DNA of 11,180 nucleotides from Haladaptatiplasma sp964454575 (lineage in GTDB: Archaea > Thermoplasmatota > Thermoplasmata > Halarchaeoplasmatales > Halarchaeoplasmataceae): assembly GCA_964454575.1 (NCBI GenBank), contig CAYVTG010000066.1, positions 1 through 11,180 on the forward strand, given 5' to 3'. Positions within the stretch are counted from its first letter, which is position 1; each line of letters starts with the position of its first letter. Below are positions 6,861 to 11,180 of this stretch, piece after piece. The position numbers and the translations under genes are program-made. The notes under the pieces were generated by a model. The model was not told the origin of the DNA and did not search any database. It saw only the letters and a list, made by a program, of their open reading frames with translations.

Positions 6861-7513
6861 CTTTGCCTCCTCCTCTTTTCTTCACAAAGAGTGTTCTCGA
6901 AGTGCAGTATGTTTTCGTTGAAATCTCCCGCTCCGCAAACGCTGGAAATGGCACACAGCATATCTACCTCCTGTGCCAGTGGTACGATATCCTCTTCCCT
7001 GATCCCGCCTATAGCCGCCGTAGGCACATCGACCTCTCCTGCGATATCTAAAACACCCTGAACACCAAGGGCTTTGTCGGCGCTCTCTTTTGTATCCGTT
7101 CTGTGAACGGGCCCGATACCGATGTAATCTGCAATTTTGGAAGCTTCTCGTGCCTGTTGGATATCGTGTGTGGATATGCCGAGTATCAGATCGCCTATCA
7201 GCCGGCGTGCCGGTTCTCCTGGTAGGTCATCCTGCCCGAGATGCACTCCGTCCGCACCTACCGCCATGGCGATATCCACTCGGTCGTTGACGATGAACAG
7301 TGCACGACCAGAACATAAATTCTTCAGCTGTACGGCTTCCTGATACATCTTCCCGGCAGTGTCATTCTTGTTTCTATACTGTATCATCCTCACACCGCAT
7401 CCGATAGCCGCCGATACCTGTTCGTACACGGGCAGCTCCATGTTCTCGGATGTGATATAGTAGAAATTTACATGGTTCAATGATGGAACTTTTTCCATGA
7501 GATGTATATCCAT
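6857..7513 (-). CDS. thiE: Thiamine-phosphate synthase
   Basis: ThiE joins the pyrimidine (HMP-PP) and thiazole phosphate halves to give thiamine monophosphate, the substrate of ThiL. From ATG 7513 it has 218 residues, close to the family norm. Visible motifs are MIQYRNKND (43-51, substrate loop), FIVNDRVDIAMAVGADGVHL (73-92, with Asn-Asp for pyrimidine and Mg binding), HLGQDDLP, GISTHD (Ser binds phosphate), YIGIGPVHRTDTK (130-142, phosphate loop with the conserved Thr and Lys) and AAIGGI (166-171). These fit the TIM-barrel enzyme with no missing key residue. Start choice is uncertain: a TTG at 7549 would give 230 residues and an ATG at 7498 would give 213; none has a clear Shine-Dalgarno site. 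It overlaps thiL by ATGA. No THI-box riboswitch is visible upstream. Confidence 0.94.
   Translation of the reverse strand: MDIHLMEKVPSLNHVNFYYITSENMELPVYEQVSAAIGCGVRMIQYRNKNDTAGKMYQEAVQLKNLCSGRALFIVNDRVDIAMAVGADGVHLGQDDLPGEPARRLIGDLILGISTHDIQQAREASKIADYIGIGPVHRTDTKESADKALGVQGVLDIAGEVDVPTAAIGGIREEDIVPLAQEVDMLCAISSVCGAGDFNENILHFENTLCEEKRRRQR
6866..6875 (-). promoter_or_regulatory. Strong Shine-Dalgarno site of thiL
   Basis: The minus strand reads GAGGAGGAGG and ends five bases before ATG 6860. It lies inside the last codons of thiE, where it encodes part of the basic tail EEKRRRQR. It fixes the thiL start. Confidence 0.7.
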
Positions 7514-7624
7514 CTTTGATTGTTTAAGTGTTGTGTTGCGGAAAAGCAATAGCTTTATTATGGACCATTTCTATCTGCTTTTGATGATACAGCAGCCCTT
7601 ACCGGACAGGGGGTTTGATCTTTG
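7514..7624. promoter_or_regulatory. Divergent promoter region between thiE and the zinc-ribbon gene
   Basis: On the minus strand, ATAATAAA (about 7554-7561) is a TATA candidate for thiE, giving a short leader before ATG 7513. A weaker CTTAAACA (about 7521-7528) would suit a leaderless start at ATG 7498. No equally good plus-strand TATA box was seen for the zinc-ribbon gene. The sequences CTGAGA and CTGAA expected of a thiamine-diphosphate riboswitch were not found. Confidence 0.4.
7608..7620 (+). promoter_or_regulatory. Ribosome binding site of the zinc-ribbon gene
   Basis: AGGGGGTTTGATC precedes ATG 7625 by four bases. It resembles the long archaeal anti-Shine-Dalgarno complement (AGGAGGTGATC) with mismatches. 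It favours ATG 7625 over the adjacent in-frame TTG at 7622. Confidence 0.45.
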
Positions 7625-7975
7625 ATGTGGGAGATAGCTTGCTGTACGTTCATATTCATGATGATCTTGTTAGTAGTCACATATCTTGTTTTCAGAGTAA
7701 AGGAAGGGCCTAAATCGAGTAAAAAGTGTCCCGAATGCGGCGGGCCGATGTCTTACTGGTCCGGCGAATGCCAGTGGTGTGGAAGAAATCTGGAGACTGA
7801 AAGTTCAGGCCGATACGATACTAGTTACGGTAAAAAGAAGACTGATCTGTTTAAGAAGGACTGGATGTTCGGTCTTTTTAGAAAAAAGAACGTTTGCCCG
7901 GATTGTGGACGGGAACTGATATATCGTAAGGAATACCAAAGCTGGTATTGTACTGAATGCCACAGCTACCAGTGA
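7625..7975 (+). CDS. Small membrane-anchored protein with two zinc ribbons
   Basis: The 116-residue protein begins with one hydrophobic segment (about residues 4-23, including ACCTFIFMMILLVVTYLVF). A basic stretch follows, which suggests a cytoplasmic C-terminal part by the positive-inside rule. Two treble-Cys-pair modules follow. The first is CPEC at 35-38 with CQWC at 49-52; the second is CPDC at 91-94 with CTEC at 109-112. A basic linker of about 38 residues separates them. Each set of four Cys should bind one Zn. Such double zinc ribbons behind a single membrane helix are common in archaeal proteins of unknown role and may mediate protein or nucleic-acid contacts. No enzyme domain is present. 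It ends one base before the facing stop of the TPR regulator and is divergent from thiE. No named family could be assigned. Confidence 0.78.
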   Translation: MWEIACCTFIFMMILLVVTYLVFRVKEGPKSSKKCPECGGPMSYWSGECQWCGRNLETESSGRYDTSYGKKKTDLFKKDWMFGLFRKKNVCPDCGRELIYRKEYQSWYCTECHSYQ

Positions 7976-7976
7976 A

Positions 7977-10484
7977 TTACATAGATATGGGTATGTTCTT
8001 CATGACCCGTTCCACATGCTGGGCCGCTTCGTCTGCGCCGCTGGACGTGAGCGAGAGGACGGACTTTCGATAGTTATCCGCAACACCCTGTTTGTTACCA
8101 CTTTTTTCCTGCAATTTTGCCATGGAGAAATATGTTAGACCCAATGGATAAGAAAGACCTAGTTTGTGATAGATGGTTATCGCATGGTTGAAGTGGTCCT
8201 CTGCCTCTTCGATGTCGTCCTTCATCCCGTATGCTTGACCGAGTAGTGCATGTGCGTAAGCCATCTCTTCGTCCCGGTCTAGATATTTGACTATTTCCAT
8301 TGCCTCTGAACCTATCCGTATAGCCTTTTCTATATCGCTGCGTTCGAGACTGCACTCGGTAAGGGTTATCAACGCTAAAGCTTTAAGATATGTATAACCA
8401 AATCGGTCACAGGTTTCCACCGCCTCTTCAAGGAATTCTTCTGCATCGGCAAGGTCTCTTACCCCTTTATAGAATGTACCGATATCGTACAATCCGTCGG
8501 CTCGAAGGTAAGTTTCATCTATTTTTTTCCAAGTATCTATACCCTTTTCGAACAGTTTTATCGCGGCCTGGGTGTTGCCTCTTTCTTTCTCCAATCTGGC
8601 CAACTGGAAGTAAGAATTTGTGAGCAGGTGATAATCTTTTTCAGAAGTTAGTTTGGTGATGGCCTTGTCCATATGGTCCTTTGCAGATTTGTAGTCACCT
8701 GTTTGAGCTATGGCCTCGCCCAATTGGAGATATATTGCACCCAGGAGAGATTCGCCCCTTTTACCAAGCTCATTTGCCATCTTTGCAGCCTGCTTATATT
8801 GTTCTATCGCATCCGTGTACTGCTGTTTAGATTTAAAGACCGATGCGATGCCCAAATGGGCTCTTGTCAGTATCTCGGTGTCCATGTTTTTATTTATAAT
8901 ATCATCGTATGCATCTAATGCATCATCGAGATGATCGCTTTTACGATACGCCTCGGCTTTCCATAAATATACATAACCACCGCTTCCTGATATGTCTATA
9001 TTGAGATAAAGGGAATCCAATTCACGTATCAGTTGTTCGTTGAATCCGGCGGATATGATATTTTCGGCATGATCCTTTAGTATCACGATAAAATCTTCGG
9101 GATCTCCGGCTTTTCCTGAATGATACAGATGTTCTATCTGCTCTTCTGCGGTCTTAGCAGGTATCACGTCAAAATATTCTGCTGCCAAGGAATGTAATAT
9201 CTCCTGTTCTTCGTGTATCAACCTTCCCAATATACGTTCTCGTACTATATCATGAGGTGTTATATGGTCTTCGAAAGTGGTGGATATAAGAGGGGTTTCT
9301 AGTAACGTATCGAAGAGATTTCTGTTGACTTCGGCGACCATCATGACTTCTCCCTTTTCCGCAGGGGTACGGAAGATCGAACTATAAGCTAAAGCGATGA
9401 ACTCTTCGGGGGTGAACTTACTCTCTAAGATCACGTCGAGAACTACGTCGCAGCCCTCATCAAGACCGAATGCTTTTCCCATCTCGACGAACATAGGGAC
9501 CTCACATTCTCCGTATTCCATAGATAGATTCTCCATGCGCATCTTTCCCCTATATCCCGGTGGACATGAATCCGGTTTACCCGAGACGACAAGACGAACC
9601 AAAGGTACATCTATGATCTCACCGCAAAGACTGCATAATAGATCCATCAGGGTCTCTTGTGCGTCGATATCTTCGACTATAAATACGGCATCATCGATGA
9701 ATTCAAGGTCCATCCTTAGAGCACTCATGGCCTCTTTGAAGTATATCCTGTCCGTGGATTCCAGATATGCCATCAATTTATGTTCGCCCACAGACGATAA
9801 AAATCTAGCTAGGCTCATCCAAAGGTATCTCGGAGTGTGCCATCGGTTGATCTTGAAATAAAATATATTGGTCTGCCCTTTGATCCTATCTATGAACTTT
9901 GTGATAAGAGAAGTTTTACCGCTGCCGCCTTCTCCTTCAATGATAAATATCTTACTGTCCCCTTCCCACCACTTAATTATTTCATCCATGCAATGGGGTT
10001 CGAATGTGGGCGGATCCGGCATATGATGTAGATATGCGGAATTGGATCTCTTCTGCTTAGAACCCTGTGTTTTAAAAAATCCATCTTTGATATCACAGTA
10101 TATCTCTAGAAGCGAAAGGTTAGTGTGAAAATAATTGTTGATATCCTTCAACAGAACACTTTTTGTTTCTCCGTTGAGTGTGATCTTAACCGGGATACGA
10201 GCCAACCTCTCCCTGATTCGCTTAGCGGTTTCCGTACCTTTCTCGGTAAGATAATACCCCTTTCTACGCTGCCTTCTTCCCTTTACCCGGGTGGTTTCCT
10301 CGTAGATCGATCCCTCGTCGACTAATTCCCTCACCGCATAGGATATGGTATTCTGTCTCGAACCGGTCACCTCAGCCAGTCCCTCTTGCGTTATCTCAAG
10401 TGGTTTTGGGCTCATATCTTGCACGGGGTAGAACTCCAGAAGATTTACCAGTACCATATCTTTGGTTGTAAATTTTTTCGACAT
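7977..10484 (-). CDS. STAND-like regulator: winged helix, P-loop NTPase, TPR array
   Basis: The protein has 835 residues. Residues ~5-95 form a MarR-like winged helix: TQEGLAEVTGSRQNTISYAV is the recognition region, and a basic wing (VKGRRQRRKGYYLTEKG) follows. A linker carries the phrase HMPDPPTFEPHCMDEI just before the NTPase domain. Walker A is GEGGSGKT at 184-191, and the probable Walker B is VFIVEDID at 267-274. VRLVVSGKPDS (296-306) is a sensor-like strand. Helical DIVRERILGRLIHEEQEILH resembles the region after the NTPase in STAND proteins. From ~503 to ~805 come about seven or eight TPR helix pairs (for example YKSAKDHMDKAITKL, IEEAEDHFNHAITIY). The layout is that of signal-responsive regulators such as MalT or AfsR, but with the DNA-binding domain at the N-terminus. 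Signal and targets are unknown. ATG 10484 has no Shine-Dalgarno site but sits about 29 bases from a TATA-like CTTATAC, as in leaderless genes. Confidence 0.85.
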   Translation of the reverse strand: MSKKFTTKDMVLVNLLEFYPVQDMSPKPLEITQEGLAEVTGSRQNTISYAVRELVDEGSIYEETTRVKGRRQRRKGYYLTEKGTETAKRIRERLARIPVKITLNGETKSVLLKDINNYFHTNLSLLEIYCDIKDGFFKTQGSKQKRSNSAYLHHMPDPPTFEPHCMDEIIKWWEGDSKIFIIEGEGGSGKTSLITKFIDRIKGQTNIFYFKINRWHTPRYLWMSLARFLSSVGEHKLMAYLESTDRIYFKEAMSALRMDLEFIDDAVFIVEDIDAQETLMDLLCSLCGEIIDVPLVRLVVSGKPDSCPPGYRGKMRMENLSMEYGECEVPMFVEMGKAFGLDEGCDVVLDVILESKFTPEEFIALAYSSIFRTPAEKGEVMMVAEVNRNLFDTLLETPLISTTFEDHITPHDIVRERILGRLIHEEQEILHSLAAEYFDVIPAKTAEEQIEHLYHSGKAGDPEDFIVILKDHAENIISAGFNEQLIRELDSLYLNIDISGSGGYVYLWKAEAYRKSDHLDDALDAYDDIINKNMDTEILTRAHLGIASVFKSKQQYTDAIEQYKQAAKMANELGKRGESLLGAIYLQLGEAIAQTGDYKSAKDHMDKAITKLTSEKDYHLLTNSYFQLARLEKERGNTQAAIKLFEKGIDTWKKIDETYLRADGLYDIGTFYKGVRDLADAEEFLEEAVETCDRFGYTYLKALALITLTECSLERSDIEKAIRIGSEAMEIVKYLDRDEEMAYAHALLGQAYGMKDDIEEAEDHFNHAITIYHKLGLSYPLGLTYFSMAKLQEKSGNKQGVADNYRKSVLSLTSSGADEAAQHVERVMKNIPISM

Positions 10485-10558
10485 CTCAATGAGTTACATA
10501 AAAGAAGGGGTATAAGAATATATTGATATATCAACACATTGTTTAATTATGAGTACAT
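10485..10558. promoter_or_regulatory. Compact divergent promoter with a 12-base palindrome
   Basis: Two divergent genes share about 74 AT-rich bases. For the minus-strand regulator, CTTATAC (about 10510-10516) lies about 29 bases before ATG 10484. For the DHH gene, GATATATC (10525-10532) lies about 30 bases before ATG 10559. Both spacings suit leaderless transcripts. The perfect palindrome TTGATATATCAA (10523-10534) covers the DHH TATA element. The element calls rest on spacing and composition only. Confidence 0.45.
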
Positions 10559-11180
10559 ATGACAACCTTTATGTCCGACCTCTCATTAGGCGCATACGAT
10601 ACTTTGAAAGAACGAATCGACGAGATAGTCAGGAAGTTGAATGCTTCCGAAAAAGTCCATATCGTGTCACATATAGATGCAGACGGTATAACATCGGCCG
10701 GTATCGCGTATAAGGCATTACAGAGAGCCGGTAAAAAAGTCAGTGTAGAGTTCATCAAACAATTGGAACGAGACAAGATATTTTCTCTCCGAAAGGCGGG
10801 TCACGAGTTGATCTGGTTCACCGACTTTGGAAGTGGTCAGCTCGATGCTCTTAAAGGGATGGATTGCGTTATAACAGACCATCACGAACCGCAGGGTTCT
10901 GCCGGTGAACCCATCGGGGCGGACAGAGCTAATATCCTAAATTATGGTAATACTTCTGTGTCTGAACTGAATCCTCATAGATATGGTATCGACGGTGCCA
11001 CCGAACTTTCCGGCGCAGGAACTACATATCTGGTGGCCAGGGATATGGGAGAAAACAAAGATCTTTCCAAACTAGCTGTGGTGGGTGCAGTGGGGGATCT
11101 ACAAACAGTCAGAGAGGGTAGATTGATAGGTAAGAACCGTGAGATACTCGAAGACGGTGTAGACGGAGGATACATAGAAT
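10559..11180 (+). CDS. DHH-family phosphoesterase, archaeal RecJ/GAN-like nuclease (3' end outside window)
   Basis: The frame is open from ATG 10559 to the window edge and gives 207 residues. DHH motifs appear in order: SHIDADG (37-43), FTDFGSG (87-93), ITDHHEP (105-111, the DHH signature), then NPHRYGIDGATELSGAGTTY and VVGAVGD (174-180). The Asp and His residues that hold the two catalytic metals are all present. This set and spacing match archaeal RecJ-like 5'-3' exonucleases, including the GINS-associated nuclease GAN that joins the CMG replicative helicase. Close relatives with other roles (other single-strand nucleases) cannot be excluded while the C-terminal DHHA1 part is missing. A second in-frame ATG at 10571 is an alternative start, but 10559 has the better distance from the TATA element. 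It is divergent from the STAND-like regulator. Confidence 0.9.
   Translation, partial: MTTFMSDLSLGAYDTLKERIDEIVRKLNASEKVHIVSHIDADGITSAGIAYKALQRAGKKVSVEFIKQLERDKIFSLRKAGHELIWFTDFGSGQLDALKGMDCVITDHHEPQGSAGEPIGADRANILNYGNTSVSELNPHRYGIDGATELSGAGTTYLVARDMGENKDLSKLAVVGAVGDLQTVREGRLIGKNREILEDGVDGGYIE

Noticed and set aside
7514..7549. TTG start giving a 230-residue ThiE
   Set aside because: The added residues do not resemble the family, no Shine-Dalgarno site supports it, and it lies close to the TATA candidate. ATG 7513 gives a normal family length.
7514..7624. Thiamine-diphosphate riboswitch upstream of thiE
   Set aside because: The conserved CTGAGA and CTGAA elements are absent, and the leader is probably too short to hold the structure.
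9397..9861. Plus-strand frame of about 154 codons opposite the TPR regulator
   Set aside because: It is antisense to the NTPase domain, Ser/Ile-rich without motifs, and explained by codon bias of the real gene.

Overview
The window looks like a chromosomal segment of a euryarchaeon, most likely from the Thermoplasmata, although the class assignment is an inference. The archaeal evidence is direct: a large subunit of the archaeal/eukaryal DNA primase with its four iron-sulfur cysteines, a DHH phosphoesterase of the archaeal RecJ/GAN type, and TATA-like boxes about 25-30 bases upstream of start codons at the heads of transcription units (leaderless style). Genes inside units instead carry purine-rich Shine-Dalgarno sites or overlap their neighbours. 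No mobile element, CRISPR array, tRNA or rRNA was seen.

Layout. Bases 1-188 hold the coiled-coil C-terminal end of a plus-strand gene. A gap of about 315 bases follows. It contains one small hairpin followed by a T run, and a puzzling open minus-strand frame. From 5326 down to 504 runs a tight minus-strand group of four genes: a degenerate receiver/hemerythrin fusion, a DegT-type PLP aminotransferase, primase large subunit priL, and a GT-C-like polytopic membrane protein whose start lies inside the end of priL. A divergent promoter region separates this group from a small plus-strand GNAT acetyltransferase. The acetyltransferase converges on the thiE-thiL pair (minus strand, ATGA overlap), and the two facing stop codons share the same four bases. 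Divergent from thiE is a short membrane-anchored protein with two zinc ribbons. It converges, with one base between, on an 835-residue regulator (winged helix, P-loop NTPase, TPR array). Divergent from that regulator, across about 75 bases with a perfect 12-base palindrome, starts the DHH nuclease, which runs off the window.

How the genes work together. thiE and thiL catalyse consecutive steps to thiamine diphosphate. The aminotransferase and the GT-C-like protein would both fit surface glycan or glycoprotein synthesis, yet priL lies between them, so this operon mixes processes. The hemerythrin fusion probably senses or binds oxygen or a related ligand, but its receiver half has Ser where the phosphorylated Asp should be. 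The wHTH-NTPase-TPR protein has the layout of a STAND-type signal-dependent transcription regulator, with unknown signal and targets. No clear new defence or mobile system was found. The points most worth a second look are the pseudo-receiver/hemerythrin protein, the STAND-like regulator with its palindromic divergent promoter, and the unexplained frame at 352-510.
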